A stretch of 64,000 nt of DNA, taken from Mesorhizobium waimense. Lineage in GTDB: Bacteria; Pseudomonadota; Alphaproteobacteria; Rhizobiales; Rhizobiaceae. This document shows, piece by piece, positions 53,998 through 63,241 of the stretch (position 1 is the stretch's first letter; the number at the start of each line of letters is the position of its first letter). Under the pieces are notes generated by a model. It saw only the letters and a program-made list of their open reading frames with translations. It searched no databases and had not been told where the DNA came from. The stretch spans positions 1 through 64,000 of the forward strand of contig NZ_QZWZ01000012.1 of NCBI RefSeq assembly GCF_003601975.1, written 5' to 3'. The position numbers and the translations under genes are program-made.

Positions 53998-54354
53998 TTG
54001 GACGAACAGGATCCGAAGGAAGACCAGATCGAGCCCGTTTTTCGCAACGGCACGGTCACCACCGTCGGCATCCTGCTGGCGTTTTCGCTGGGCTTCATCA
54101 CCCATTGGGCCGCCAACCCGATCCCTTGGCAGTTCCACCATTTGCTCGCCGTGGTGCCGATCCTGATCGGCATCGCGTTGCAGATGCGGGCGCTGTCCAT
54201 GCTGCTCGATGTCCAGTCGCTGCAAAGGCGCATCTACGAGCGCGCCAACCGCATCTTCATCGCGGGCCTCATCTTCACCGCAAGCGGCGTCGGGCTCGCG
54301 ATCCTGCTCGATGTCTTCGAGGTTGCGGGCAAGAGCGCGCTGCCGAGCGGCTAG
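53998..54354 (+). CDS. Small membrane protein with three helices
   Basis: A 118-residue protein starting with TTG 53998 behind GGAGAGGAGGGG, which decides the start; a longer in-frame ATG upstream lies in the terminator of the previous gene. Three hydrophobic segments: about 24-42, 53-70 and 90-110. Acidic N-terminus (MDEQDPKEDQIE). Not a named family. Its stop overlaps that of the convergent ybaK-type gene. Confidence 0.72.
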   Translation: MDEQDPKEDQIEPVFRNGTVTTVGILLAFSLGFITHWAANPIPWQFHHLLAVVPILIGIALQMRALSMLLDVQSLQRRIYERANRIFIAGLIFTASGVGLAILLDVFEVAGKSALPSG

Positions 54355-54363
54355 TGAGCCGCT
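54346..54363. terminator. Hairpin across convergent stop codons
   Basis: AGCGGCT-AGTG-AGCCGCT, a perfect seven-pair stem, spans the stops of both convergent genes. No T-run, so termination may be weak. Confidence 0.4.
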
Positions 54364-54836
54364 ACTGCCCCTTGGCTGTCCTGGCAGATGTCGCACCATT
54401 CGGCGCCGACCAGGCTCGCCATGCGCTCGACGCCTATTCTCACCGCAGCATTGGTTGCGCCGGCCGCCGGCACGACCTCGTCAAAGGCGCGCAGCGACAC
54501 GTCGCAATAGACCGGCAGCGGCGAGGCGAGGCCGAAGGGGCAGACGCCGCCGACCGGGTGGCCGGTGATATCCGCCACCTGTTCGGCATCGAGCATGCGC
54601 GGCTTGCCGCCGAAGGCATCGCGCGTCTTGCGGTTGTCTATGCGCGCATCACCGCGCGCGATGACCAGCAGAACCCGGTCGCCGACGCGCATGCAGATGG
54701 TCTTGGCGATTTGCCCCGGCTCGACGCCATGCGCCTCGGCCGCGAGGGCCACGGTCGCCGAGCTTGTCGGCGTTTCGATGACCTCGATGTCGGGGGCATG
54801 TTCGGCGAAGAAGGCTTTGACGGACTGGAGGCTCAT
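54351..54836 (-). CDS. YbaK/EbsC-family aminoacyl-tRNA deacylase
   Basis: A 161-residue YbaK/ProX-like protein. Seen: TVALAAEAHGVEPGQIAKTICM, RVLLVIARGDARIDNRK and GHPVGGVCPFGLASPLPVY, matching the family loop GhxxGgxsPfG. It removes amino acids mischarged on tRNA, such as Cys or Ala from tRNA-Pro. It stands alone, and the substrate tRNA is not determined. Confidence 0.9.
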   Translation of the reverse strand: MSLQSVKAFFAEHAPDIEVIETPTSSATVALAAEAHGVEPGQIAKTICMRVGDRVLLVIARGDARIDNRKTRDAFGGKPRMLDAEQVADITGHPVGGVCPFGLASPLPVYCDVSLRAFDEVVPAAGATNAAVRIGVERMASLVGAEWCDICQDSQGAVAAH

Positions 54837-54901
54837 TCTCTTCAGGCGGGGACTGTAGATTTTGGAAGGTTGGTGCAGACTTGGCCGTCACCGGCCGCGT
54901 G

Positions 54902-55786
54902 TCAAGGCGAGCGCGCGGCGGTGATGTCAAAGAGTGATCCCGATGCATCGGCGCTGCCTTGCGAAGAAGGGTTCGAAAGGCCGCCGATCATCCTGGTGAT
55001 TTCCGTCGCGGCCTCGCGCACCAACGGCCCGATTTCGGCCAGCCGCTCCTGCGTTACTCGCACCGTCGGCCCCGACACCGAAACGCCGCCGATCGGCTCG
55101 CCGAACTCGTTGAAGATGGCGGCGGCGACGCAGCGCATGCCGGGATGACGCTCCTCGTCATCGACCGACCAGCCGCGCAGCTTGATCCTCACCAAATCGT
55201 GGGCCAGCGCCGAGATGTCGGACAGCGTGTTTTCGGTAAAACGCTCCAGCCCCGCCTTGCGCAGGATGGCGCCGACACGCTCGGGTTCCAGATGCGCCAG
55301 TACCGCCTTGCCGATGCCCGAGGCATGAAAGGAGCTGCGCGTGCCCGGCCGGAAGAAGGCGCGGATCGCCTGATGCGTCTCGACCTGGCTGACGAAGACG
55401 ACGCAATCGTCCTCGGCGACGCCGAGATTGGCGGTTTCGCCTGTCTTTTCCATCAATTCCTGCATGACGATGCGGGCGCGGTCGACCAGCTTGCGCCGAC
55501 GCAGGAACGCCGCGCCCATGCGATAGGTCTCGACGCCGATCGACCACAACTGGTCAGTGCTCTCGAACTCGACCATGCCGTGGTTCTGCAGCGTCGTCAG
55601 CATGCGGTAGGTGGTGGAAGCCGCTAGGCCGGAACTGGCGGCGATCTCGCTCAGTGACAGGCCGCTGCCCTCGGCAACGATGGCCAGGATGCGCAGCGCC
55701 CGGTCGAGCGACTGCACCGAAGCGGCCTCGGCGGGGCCGTTGAAGGCGCGGGGACGGCCGCGCTGGCGTTTTTCGGTCGTTTCCAT
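54902..55786 (-). CDS. IclR-family regulator of the glyoxylate module
   Basis: A 294-residue regulator. Winged HTH (about residues 25-80): ALRILAIVAEGSGLSLSEIAASSGLAASTTYRMLTTL is the N-terminal domain, read in parts. The C-terminal effector domain (about 100-270) has HASGIGKAVLAHL and RCVAAAIFNEFGEPIGGVSVSGP. The preferred ATG 55786 gives an Arg-rich start RQRGRPRAF. Divergent from gcl, so it probably controls gcl-hyi-glxR in response to glyoxylate or allantoin metabolites, as AllR does in E. coli. Confidence 0.9.
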   Translation of the reverse strand: METTEKRQRGRPRAFNGPAEAASVQSLDRALRILAIVAEGSGLSLSEIAASSGLAASTTYRMLTTLQNHGMVEFESTDQLWSIGVETYRMGAAFLRRRKLVDRARIVMQELMEKTGETANLGVAEDDCVVFVSQVETHQAIRAFFRPGTRSSFHASGIGKAVLAHLEPERVGAILRKAGLERFTENTLSDISALAHDLVRIKLRGWSVDDEERHPGMRCVAAAIFNEFGEPIGGVSVSGPTVRVTQERLAEIGPLVREAATEITRMIGGLSNPSSQGSADASGSLFDITAARSP

Positions 55787-55818
55787 GGCGCCATTCTCGC
55801 CGATTTCGCCAAACAAGC

Positions 55819-55837
55819 AATGAAAAAGTTTTTCATT
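55819..55837. promoter_or_regulatory. 19-bp palindrome in the IclR/gcl gap, likely operator
   Basis: AATGAAAAAGTTTTTCATT is perfect around a central G. Nearby are a smaller palindrome TTTCTAGAAA (55899-55908) and three more TGAAAAA motifs between 55908 and 55940. It is probably the IclR binding site. Confidence 0.65.
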
Positions 55838-55988
55838 CGTTTGTATGGTTGAATTCTGGAAAACCGAAAACTCAATGAAATCAGTTTACAGTCGTCGTTT
55901 TCTAGAAATGAAAAAATATTCTGAAAAAATTGAAAAATGGTGGGAACGCTGCCATCCTTGGCCATCAACACATTTGCGGAGGCTGGAC

Positions 55989-57770
55989 ATGGCCAGGATG
56001 CGCGCTGTCGATGCAGCGGTTCTCGTTCTCGAAAAGGAAGGCATTTCTTGTGCCTTCGGCGTGCCGGGCGCGGCGATCAACCCGTTCTATTCGGCGTTGA
56101 AGGCGAGGGGCACCGTCCGCCATATCCTGGCACGCCATGTCGAGGCAGCCTCGCACATGGCCGAAGGCTATACACGGACCAAGGCCGGCAATATCGGCCT
56201 GTGCATCGGCACTTCGGGCCCGGCCGGAACCGACATGATCACCGGGCTCTATTCGGCGGCGGCCGACTCCATCCCGATCCTGTGCATCACCGGCCAGGCG
56301 CCACGCGCACGGCTTAACAAGGAGGATTTCCAGGCGGTCGACATCGCCGCGATCGCAGCGCCCGTCGCCAAATGGGCGGTCACCGTCATGGAGCCCTATC
56401 TTGTGCCGATGGCGCTGCAGAAAGCGTTTCATCTGATGCGCTCGTCGCGGCCGGGGCCGGTGCTGATCGACCTTCCGGTCGACGTGCAACTGGCAGAGAT
56501 CGAGTTCGACATCGACGCCTACGAGCCGCTTGCCGCGTTCAAGCCGGCAATGACGCGCGCCCAGGCCGAAAAGGCGCTGGCGATGCTCAATGCGGCGGAA
56601 AAGCCGCTGATCGTCGCCGGCGGCGGCATCATCAATGCCGATGCCTCCGATCTCTTGATCGAATTCGCCGAGATCACCGGCGTGCCGGTCATCCCGACGC
56701 TGATGGGCTGGGGCACGATCCCCGACGACCACCGGCTGATGGCCGGCATGTGCGGGCTGCAGACGTCGCATCGCTACGGCAATGCGACCATGCTGGAGGC
56801 CGACTTCGTCTTCGGCATCGGCAACCGCTGGGCCAATCGCCATACCGGTTCGGTCGACGTCTACACCAAGGGCAAGAAGTTCATCCATGTCGATATCGAG
56901 CCTACCCAGATAGGCCGTGTCTTCGCGCCGGACCTCGGCGTCGTCTCGGATGCGGGTGCCGCGCTGAAGATGCTGCTCGACGTCGCCACCGAATGGCGCA
57001 CGGCCGGCAAGCTGCGCGACTGGTCGGGCTGGGCGAAAGAATGCCAGCAGCGCAAGAAGACGATGAAGCGCAAGACGCATTTCGAGCAGGTGCCGCTGAA
57101 GCCGCAGCGCGTCTACGAGGAGATGAACAAGGCCTTTGGCCGCGACACGACCTATGTCACCACGATTGGCCTGTCGCAGATCGCCGGCGCGCAGTTCCTG
57201 CATGTCTACAAGCCGCGCAACTGGATCAATTGCGGCCAGGCCGGACCGCTCGGCTGGACGCTGCCGGCAGCACTCGGCGTGCGCGCCGCCGATCCCGACC
57301 GCACCATCGTGGCGCTGTCCGGCGACTACGACTTCCAGTTCATGATCGAAGAACTGGCGGTCGGCGCGCAGCACAAGCTGCCCTACATCCATGTCGTGGT
57401 GAACAATGCCTATCTCGGCCTGATCCGCCAGGCGCAGCGCGGCTTCGCGATGGATTTCGAGGTCAGCCTCGCCTTCGAGAACGTCAACCGTGCCGGCGAT
57501 CCGGAAGCCGGTTACGGTGTCGACCACGTTGCCGTCGCCGAGGCGATGGGCTGCAAGGCGGTTAGGGTGAGGAAGCCGGAGGAGTTCGCCGGCGCCTTCA
57601 AGCAGGCGCAGCGGCTGATGAAGGAGCACCAGGTTCCGGTCGTACTCGAATTCATCCTCGAGCGCGTCACCAACATTTCCATGGGCACGGAAATCGACAA
57701 GATCACCGAATTCGAGGAGCTTGCCGAAAGCCATGAGGATGCGCCGACGGCCATCGTGATGCTTGATTAG
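55989..57770 (+). CDS. gcl: Glyoxylate carboligase (tartronate-semialdehyde synthase)
   Basis: A 593-residue thiamine-diphosphate enzyme that joins two glyoxylates to tartronate semialdehyde and CO2. The usual catalytic Glu is replaced by Val in [15 protein letters not shown], the diagnostic Gcl substitution. The TPP-binding region is [17 protein letters not shown] with NNAYLGL. GGAGG precedes ATG 55989; a longer in-frame ATG upstream is rejected. FAD-binding middle domain about 190-340. It is the first gene of the glyoxylate-to-glycerate operon with hyi and glxR. Confidence 0.96.
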   Translation: MARMRAVDAAVLVLEKEGISCAFGVPGAAINPFYSALKARGTVRHILARHVEAASHMAEGYTRTKAGNIGLCIGTSGPAGTDMITGLYSAAADSIPILCITGQAPRARLNKEDFQAVDIAAIAAPVAKWAVTVMEPYLVPMALQKAFHLMRSSRPGPVLIDLPVDVQLAEIEFDIDAYEPLAAFKPAMTRAQAEKALAMLNAAEKPLIVAGGGIINADASDLLIEFAEITGVPVIPTLMGWGTIPDDHRLMAGMCGLQTSHRYGNATMLEADFVFGIGNRWANRHTGSVDVYTKGKKFIHVDIEPTQIGRVFAPDLGVVSDAGAALKMLLDVATEWRTAGKLRDWSGWAKECQQRKKTMKRKTHFEQVPLKPQRVYEEMNKAFGRDTTYVTTIGLSQIAGAQFLHVYKPRNWINCGQAGPLGWTLPAALGVRAADPDRTIVALSGDYDFQFMIEELAVGAQHKLPYIHVVVNNAYLGLIRQAQRGFAMDFEVSLAFENVNRAGDPEAGYGVDHVAVAEAMGCKAVRVRKPEEFAGAFKQAQRLMKEHQVPVVLEFILERVTNISMGTEIDKITEFEELAESHEDAPTAIVMLD

Positions 57771-57796
57771 GCCGGGCGGGAACAAGGAGAAAAAGA

Positions 57797-58594
57797 ATGC
57801 CGCGTTTTTCAGCCAATCTGTCGATGCTCTTTGGCGAGCATGATTTCCTCGACCGCTTCGATGCGGCCGCCCGCGCCGGCTTCAAGGGGGTCGAATATAT
57901 CGGGCCCTATGACCATGCGCCCGAGGTGGTTGCCGCGCGGCTGAAGAAGAACGGCCTCAGCCAGGTGCTGTTCAACCTGCCGGCCGGCGACTGGGGCAAG
58001 GGTGAGCGCGGCATCGCCGTGCTGCCGGATCGGGTGCCGGAATTCCGGCAGGGCGTCGCCAAGGCGATCAGCTATGCGCATGCGCTCGGCTGCGAGCAGA
58101 TCAACTGCCTCGCCGGCATCGCGCCGCAAGGTGCGGATCGCTCCGTGCTGGAGAACGTCATTGCCGAGAACCTGGCCTTCGCGGCCGAGAAGCTGGAGCA
58201 GGCCGGCATCCGGCTGCTGATCGAGCCGATCAACACGCGCGATATTCCCGGCTTTTTCCTCACCAATTCCGACCAGGCGCTGGCGCTGATCGACCGCATC
58301 GGCTCAAAAAACCTGTTCCTGCAATACGACATCTATCACATGCAGATCATGGAGGGGGATCTCGCCCGTACCATCGAGGCAAACCTTGGCCGCATCGCGC
58401 ATATCCAGCTTGCGGACAATCCCGGCCGACACGAGCCGGGGACGGGCGAGATCAACTATCCCTTCCTCTACGAGCATATCGACCGCATCGGCTATTCCGG
58501 CTGGATCGGCGCCGAATACAAGCCGAAGGCCGGGACGGAGGCTGGATTGGGGTGGTTCAGGGAGCTGGCCGGGCAGGGGAGCGCGGCGGCGTAG
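57797..58594 (+). CDS. hyi: Hydroxypyruvate isomerase
   Basis: A 265-residue xylose-isomerase-like TIM barrel that interconverts hydroxypyruvate and tartronate semialdehyde. Motifs shared with E. coli Hyi: FSANLSMLFGEHDFLDRF, EPINTRDIPGFFL, NLFLQYDIYHMQIMEGDL and GWIGAEYKP. It lies 26 bases after gcl. Confidence 0.95.
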   Translation: MPRFSANLSMLFGEHDFLDRFDAAARAGFKGVEYIGPYDHAPEVVAARLKKNGLSQVLFNLPAGDWGKGERGIAVLPDRVPEFRQGVAKAISYAHALGCEQINCLAGIAPQGADRSVLENVIAENLAFAAEKLEQAGIRLLIEPINTRDIPGFFLTNSDQALALIDRIGSKNLFLQYDIYHMQIMEGDLARTIEANLGRIAHIQLADNPGRHEPGTGEINYPFLYEHIDRIGYSGWIGAEYKPKAGTEAGLGWFRELAGQGSAAA

Positions 58595-58623
58595 CTGCCA
58601 GGGTGTAAACGAGGAGAACAACA

Positions 58624-59508
58624 ATGGAAACCATTGGCTTCATCGGCCTCGGCATCATGGGCGCACCGATGGCGGGGCACCTCTTGGATGCCGGCTACAA
58701 GGTCGTCGCCAGCGATCATCGCTCGAAACCACCAGCCGATCTGGCCGCGAAAGGACTGAAAATCGTCACCGGCCATGACGCCGTCGCGAAAGCGGCCGAC
58801 ATCGTCATCCTGATGGTTCCCGACACACCGCAGGTGGCTGACGTGCTGTTCGGCGAGAGCGGTGTCGCGTCCGGTCTAAGCAAGGGCAAGCTGGTCATCG
58901 ACATGAGTTCGATCTCGCCGATCGCGACCAAGGAGTTCGCGAAGAAGATCAACGATCTCGGCTGCGACTATCTCGACGCGCCGGTGTCGGGCGGCGAGGT
59001 CGGTGCCAAGGCGGCGTCGCTGACTATCATGGTCGGTGGCGAGGACAAGGCCTTCGAGCGCGCCAGGCCCGTGTTCGAAAAGATGGGCAAGAACATCACT
59101 TTGGTCGGACCGAACGGAGTGGGACAGACCACCAAGGTCGCCAACCAGATTGTTGTCGCATTGACCATTGAAGCCGTCGCCGAAGCGCTTGTTTTTGCAT
59201 CAAAAGCTGGTGCTGATCCGGCCAAGGTCAGGCAGGCGCTGATGGGCGGGCTGGCGGCCTCGCGCATTCTCGAAGTGCATGGCGAGCGCATGGTCAAGCG
59301 CACCTTCGCGCCGGGTTTTCGAATTGAGCTGCACCAGAAGGATCTGAACCTGGCGCTGGAAGGCGCCAAGGCGCTCGGTGTGGCGCTGCCCAACACCTCG
59401 ACCACGCAGCAATTGTTCAACTCTTGCGCAGCCAATGGCGGGGCGAAAGAGGATCACTCGGCGCTGGTTCGCGCGCTGGAGCGGATGGCGAGGCATGAGG
59501 TTGGGTGA
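58624..59508 (+). CDS. glxR: 2-hydroxy-3-oxopropionate reductase (tartronate-semialdehyde reductase)
   Basis: A 294-residue beta-hydroxyacid dehydrogenase that reduces tartronate semialdehyde to glycerate. NAD(P)-binding FIGLGIMGAPMAGHL, DAPVSGGEVGAK (substrate signature) and GQTTKVANQ with the catalytic Lys. GAGGAGAAC precedes ATG. It is the third and last gene of the module. Confidence 0.95.
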   Translation: METIGFIGLGIMGAPMAGHLLDAGYKVVASDHRSKPPADLAAKGLKIVTGHDAVAKAADIVILMVPDTPQVADVLFGESGVASGLSKGKLVIDMSSISPIATKEFAKKINDLGCDYLDAPVSGGEVGAKAASLTIMVGGEDKAFERARPVFEKMGKNITLVGPNGVGQTTKVANQIVVALTIEAVAEALVFASKAGADPAKVRQALMGGLAASRILEVHGERMVKRTFAPGFRIELHQKDLNLALEGAKALGVALPNTSTTQQLFNSCAANGGAKEDHSALVRALERMARHEVG

Positions 59509-59514
59509 GGTGAA

Positions 59515-59826
59515 TTAGTCGGCAAAGGCTTCGATAGGCCGACCTCGTTCGACAGCATAGCGAATGAGATCGGCAAGGCGCTTCAGAAAATTTTTGGATT
59601 CCTCCGAAATTCCTTCAACTCGCCCAAGCGCCTCAACTTGCTTGGTCAAGGAAGGGAAGGATTCGATTTGAAGCGTCGCGTCCTCATAGAAATCTTCGAA
59701 TTGCAGAACGAATTCAAACGCGTTTTGGCTCGCGATTGACACGATTTCATGGTGCGCAGAGGGACCTATCGATACATATCGATCGATATGCCCATTTGAA
59801 TCAAGAACAGCAAAATCCAATGACAT
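59515..59826 (-). CDS. Hypothetical 103-residue acidic protein
   Basis: MSLDFAVLDSNGHIDRYVSI starts at ATG 59826; the longer in-frame start would overlap rlmB. The product is acidic and mostly helical (VEALGRVEGISEESKNFLKRLADLI), with no signal peptide. The DNA is more AT-rich than both neighbours. It vaguely recalls small immunity-type proteins, but this is a guess. It converges on glxR. Confidence 0.65.
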   Translation of the reverse strand: MSLDFAVLDSNGHIDRYVSIGPSAHHEIVSIASQNAFEFVLQFEDFYEDATLQIESFPSLTKQVEALGRVEGISEESKNFLKRLADLIRYAVERGRPIEAFAD

Positions 59827-59836
59827 GCCTTGCGCC

Positions 59837-60694
59837 CTATTTGCCGTGCGCGAACCACCGTTGCGCCGCATAAAGGCTCACCGCAGCGGCATTCGACACG
59901 TTGAGCGATCTGATCGCGCCGGGCATGTCGAGGCGGGCCAGCGTCGTCACCGTCTCGCGCGTCTTCTGGCGCAGGCCCTTGCCTTCGGCGCCCAGCACCA
60001 GCGCGATCTTGTCGCCGGCAAAGCTGGTTTCAAGTTCCGCTGGCCCGTCGGAATCGAGGCCGATGGTCTGGAAGCCGGCTTCGTGCAGTTGTCCCAGCGC
60101 GTCGGCCAGGTTCTTCACTTCGATCTGGTCGATATGCTCAAGCGCGCCGGAGGCCGATTTCGCCAGCACGCCGGATTCCTGCGGGCTGTGGCGGGCCGTG
60201 GTGATCAGCGCGCCGGCGCCGAAGGCGACCGCCGAGCGCAGGATCGCGCCGACATTGTGGGGGTCGGTGACCTGGTCGAGCACCAGCACTAGGCTGGTCT
60301 CGCCAAGCGCGTCGAGGCGCTTCGGCTTCAGCGGTTCGGCTTCGATCAGCACGCCCTGATGCACGGCGTCGGAACCTGTGACCCTGTCGATCTCCTTCGG
60401 TTCGACCAGTTCGGCCTTGAACGGCAAAGCGGCGAGATCGGCGATCGCCAGCCGCTCGGCGGCATTGCGCGTCACCAGCATCTTTCTGATCCGCCGGCGC
60501 GGATTGTCGAGGGCCGCCCGCACCGTGTGCAGGCCGTAGAGCCTGACCAGCCCGTCGGTCGCGTTCTCGCCGGGCGGTACCGGCTGGCGCGGCCGGAAAG
60601 CTGGAGCGCCGCCTGCCTTCTCGTCGCGGTGGGCGCGACGCAGCTTGGCGTAATGGGTGTCTTTCGGGGTCTTGGGCTTGTTATCGTTGCTCAT
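59837..60694 (-). CDS. rlmB: 23S rRNA (guanosine-2'-O)-methyltransferase, TrmH/SpoU family
   Basis: A 285-residue SPOUT methyltransferase. An N-terminal substrate-binding domain (LYGLHTVRAALDNPRRRIRKML) precedes three knotted-fold motifs: LDQVTDPHNVGAILRSA, LVLGAEGKGLRQ and IRSLNVSNAAAVSLYA. RlmB methylates G2251 in E. coli 23S rRNA; a tRNA target is also possible. The first 50 residues are Arg/Pro/Lys-rich. Located just before tRNA-Tyr. Confidence 0.9.
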   Translation of the reverse strand: MSNDNKPKTPKDTHYAKLRRAHRDEKAGGAPAFRPRQPVPPGENATDGLVRLYGLHTVRAALDNPRRRIRKMLVTRNAAERLAIADLAALPFKAELVEPKEIDRVTGSDAVHQGVLIEAEPLKPKRLDALGETSLVLVLDQVTDPHNVGAILRSAVAFGAGALITTARHSPQESGVLAKSASGALEHIDQIEVKNLADALGQLHEAGFQTIGLDSDGPAELETSFAGDKIALVLGAEGKGLRQKTRETVTTLARLDMPGAIRSLNVSNAAAVSLYAAQRWFAHGK

Positions 60695-60905
60695 GGCCGG
60701 CTTCTATAGCCGTGTCGCCGGGCCATGGATACTGGCAGAAAGCCGGCTTGCCAGGCAGGCTGTCAAATTCAGCGCATTTTGCCGAGAGGTTGCGGTTGAC
60801 ACCCAAAGGCCTTGCCGCCATAAGGCGCTTCGCTGATTTCGGACAAACTTTGGTTTCGACCCTGATCGGCGAGAATGCCTCGTTGCAAGGCTTCGACGGC
60901 AGGCT

Positions 60906-60990
60906 GGAGAGGTGCCCGAGTGGTTAAAGGGGACGGACTGTAAATCCGTTGGCTTAGCCTACGTTGGTTCGAATCCAACCCTCTCCACCA
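60906..60990 (+). tRNA. tRNA-Tyr (anticodon GUA)
   Basis: An 85-base tRNA with a long variable arm. Acceptor GGAGAGG / CCTCTCC, D-arm GCCCGAGTGGTTAAAGG, anticodon loop CTGTAAA and T-loop GTTCGAATC. CCA is encoded. Confidence 0.96.
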
Positions 60991-61017
60991 CTGCCAGCCC
61001 GTAAGCCTTGAGACGAT

Positions 61018-61091
61018 GCGGGTATAGCTCAGTGGTAGAGCAGCAGCCTTCCAAGCTGAATATGCGGGTTCGATTCCCGCTACCCGCTCCA
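61018..61091 (+). tRNA. tRNA-Gly (anticodon UCC)
   Basis: A 74-base cloverleaf. Acceptor GCGGGTA / TACCCGC, D-arm AGCTCAGTGGTAGAGC, anticodon loop CTTCCAA and T-loop GTTCGATTC. CCA is encoded. It lies 27 bases after tRNA-Tyr; the pair is probably one transcript. Confidence 0.96.
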
Positions 61092-61196
61092 GATTTCCAA
61101 CGGCATGATCATGAACACCGAAGCGCTGCACGCCGCGGCGGTATTGTTGCAGGCCTCGGGTCGGGCGCTGGATGCAACCAGATGCAAGGGACGGCT

Positions 61197-62021
61197 ATGG
61201 CGATTGAATCAAAAGAGCTTGCGGTCACCTACTATCCCATCCCGAAAAGCGGCAGCAGCAGCGTCAAATATGCGCTGATGGCGCTGGGCGGGAAGGACAC
61301 CGATTTTCCCGACCCGGATAACGAAGTTCACAGCCATCTGCCGACAAATCATGTCGATCCCTTCCGCCCGCTTCGCGACGCACATAAGCGCCGGTTCACC
61401 ATCGTGCGCGATCCGCTGGAGCGGCTCCTTTCGGCCTATTCCAACAGGATCCGCGATGCCCGGGTGATGGCCAGACCGTCGGCGCAGAAAGACAAGCTCG
61501 AACGCTTCGGCATCCCGGTCGATCCGGATCTCGATACCTTCATCCTCAACGTCGAAAAATACTGCGCGTCTTCGTGGGAGGTCCGCTTCCACGTGGCATC
61601 GTTGCGCTATTTCACCGGCGGCAGCCTGTTCCAGTTCGAGCGGGTCTTCCGGTTCGAGCGCATGGACGAGGTCGGGGCGTTTCTATCCTCGCTCGGCGGG
61701 CGGGCCCTGGATCTGCCCCGGCTGCAGGCGGCTGCCACGAAGCTCGGGCCATCGGACATGTCGCCTGAGGCGCTCGCCAAGGCAATGCGGTTCTGTCGCT
61801 ACGACTATGGCTTTCTGGTCGATTATTACGATGCACGGAAATGGGGAGGCATTCCCGAAGGCGATGCCGGCGAGCCGTCGACGCTGCATGTTTTCGGCGA
61901 TCCGGCGGTCTGGCGCGACGGTCGCCTCATTGTCCCCAGGACGCCGCGGAACTTCTTGCACTTCATGTCCAAGCGCCCGCTGGTCGAACGGGATGCGGTC
62001 GCGGGTTTCCAGGATCTTTGA
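61197..62021 (+). CDS. Sulfotransferase-family protein
   Basis: A 274-residue sulfotransferase-fold protein. PAPS 5'-phosphosulfate loop IPKSGSSSVKYAL and 3'-phosphate loop FTIVRDPLERLLSAYSNR. AAGGGA precedes ATG 61197; longer in-frame reading runs through the tRNA-Gly gene and is rejected. Modifies an exported carbohydrate or lipid by inference. Its position between tRNA genes and tuf suggests insertion. Confidence 0.85.
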   Translation: MAIESKELAVTYYPIPKSGSSSVKYALMALGGKDTDFPDPDNEVHSHLPTNHVDPFRPLRDAHKRRFTIVRDPLERLLSAYSNRIRDARVMARPSAQKDKLERFGIPVDPDLDTFILNVEKYCASSWEVRFHVASLRYFTGGSLFQFERVFRFERMDEVGAFLSSLGGRALDLPRLQAAATKLGPSDMSPEALAKAMRFCRYDYGFLVDYYDARKWGGIPEGDAGEPSTLHVFGDPAVWRDGRLIVPRTPRNFLHFMSKRPLVERDAVAGFQDL

Positions 62022-62069
62022 AGCGAACCTGCGGGTCAGGCCCGAGGGTATGCCCGTGGGTGTAGTGCG

Positions 62070-62957
62070 TCAGGCGACGACGGTCAGCCGGCGCTTGCGC
62101 TCGTCGAGCGACACGATGGCGAGACCGCTTGCCACCACCAGCAGGATGCCGCTGACGGCAAGAGCATTGGGAAACTGCCCGAAGACCAGCAGGCCGGAGA
62201 TTACCGCCCAGACGGTGAAGCAATAGTAGAACGGCGCGACCGCGCTCGTCGGCCCGACGCGATAGGCCATGAAGATGAAGAAATGGCCGAAGATCAGGAA
62301 GAAACCCGCCCCCGCGATCAGCGTCAGGTGACGGGCTTCGGGCATCACCCATGGCTCGGAAACCAGATGTGCTGCGCCGGCGCCGACCAGCACCACAAGG
62401 ACCGCGGACATGGCGACGATCATCCCCGGCACGTCGGCCCCGATCTTGCGGCCGGCGAGATCGCGCGCGGCCGACAGTGCCGCATTGCCGAGCGCCAGCA
62501 AGGCGTAGACCGATATCCCCTGCATCGTCGGCTGCGCCACCATGACCGCGCCGATGAAGCCGAGCCCGATCAGCGCCATGCGCGCGCCGCCGATCCGTTC
62601 GCCGAACAGGATCGAAGAGCCGACCAGCATCAGCAGCGGGGTGATCTGCCCGAGCGCGGTGGAATCGGCGATCTGCATGTTGGCCAGCGCCACCACGTAG
62701 CAAAGGATCGCGGCCAGTTCGAGAAGGTTTCTGCGCAGCACTCGTCTGTCGAGGATCAGCGGCACCTGCTTGCCATAGCCAAGCAGCAGCAACAGGGGCA
62801 TTCCCCACAGGCTAGCGGCGACGCCGCGCAGAAGCAGCACCTCGTAGGACGGCAGCCCTGAGGTCGCGAGCTTCATCATCGTGTCATTGACCAGGTAGAA
62901 CCCGGTCGAAACGACCATGAACAGCGGGCCGCGGATGTTTGTGGGTATGAACTGCAT
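62070..62957 (-). CDS. EamA/DMT-family transporter
   Basis: A 295-residue protein with ten hydrophobic segments in two EamA repeats (about 10-140 and 155-285). Signs: RGVAASLWGMPLLLLLG near helix 2, ALGQITPLLMLVGSSILFGERIGG, and a Lys/Arg C-terminus (LDERKRRLTVVA). Members export amino acids, nucleosides or drugs. Substrate unknown. Confidence 0.9.
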   Translation of the reverse strand: MQFIPTNIRGPLFMVVSTGFYLVNDTMMKLATSGLPSYEVLLLRGVAASLWGMPLLLLLGYGKQVPLILDRRVLRRNLLELAAILCYVVALANMQIADSTALGQITPLLMLVGSSILFGERIGGARMALIGLGFIGAVMVAQPTMQGISVYALLALGNAALSAARDLAGRKIGADVPGMIVAMSAVLVVLVGAGAAHLVSEPWVMPEARHLTLIAGAGFFLIFGHFFIFMAYRVGPTSAVAPFYYCFTVWAVISGLLVFGQFPNALAVSGILLVVASGLAIVSLDERKRRLTVVA

Positions 62958-63241
62958 CGATCGACCAAATCAGACCGATGCAGCGGCGGCAATGGGCCAG
63001 GCTGGCGCTGCAGATCCGGCAAGAGCAGGGGGGATTGCGCCGCTGGCGGGCTCGGCTCCTGCCTATTTCATTTCCCGGCTGGCGTTCCTATATCCGCGCC
63101 ACATCCCCCGAAAATCGGATCGCAGGTTCGGACCGAGTGAGAGAGCGCTCAGCCACAAGGCACTTGTGTTTTGCAGCCGTAGTCGCTAATCGCCCCGCAT
63201 TCGACTGAACTGAAGGTCCAGGCCGTCCAAGGAAAGAGACT

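Noticed and set aside
55965..57785. 606-residue frame antisense to gcl
   Set aside because: Shadow of a clearly coding gene; no recognisable motif.
61008..61196. N-terminal extension of the sulfotransferase
   Set aside because: It is translation of the tRNA-Gly gene.
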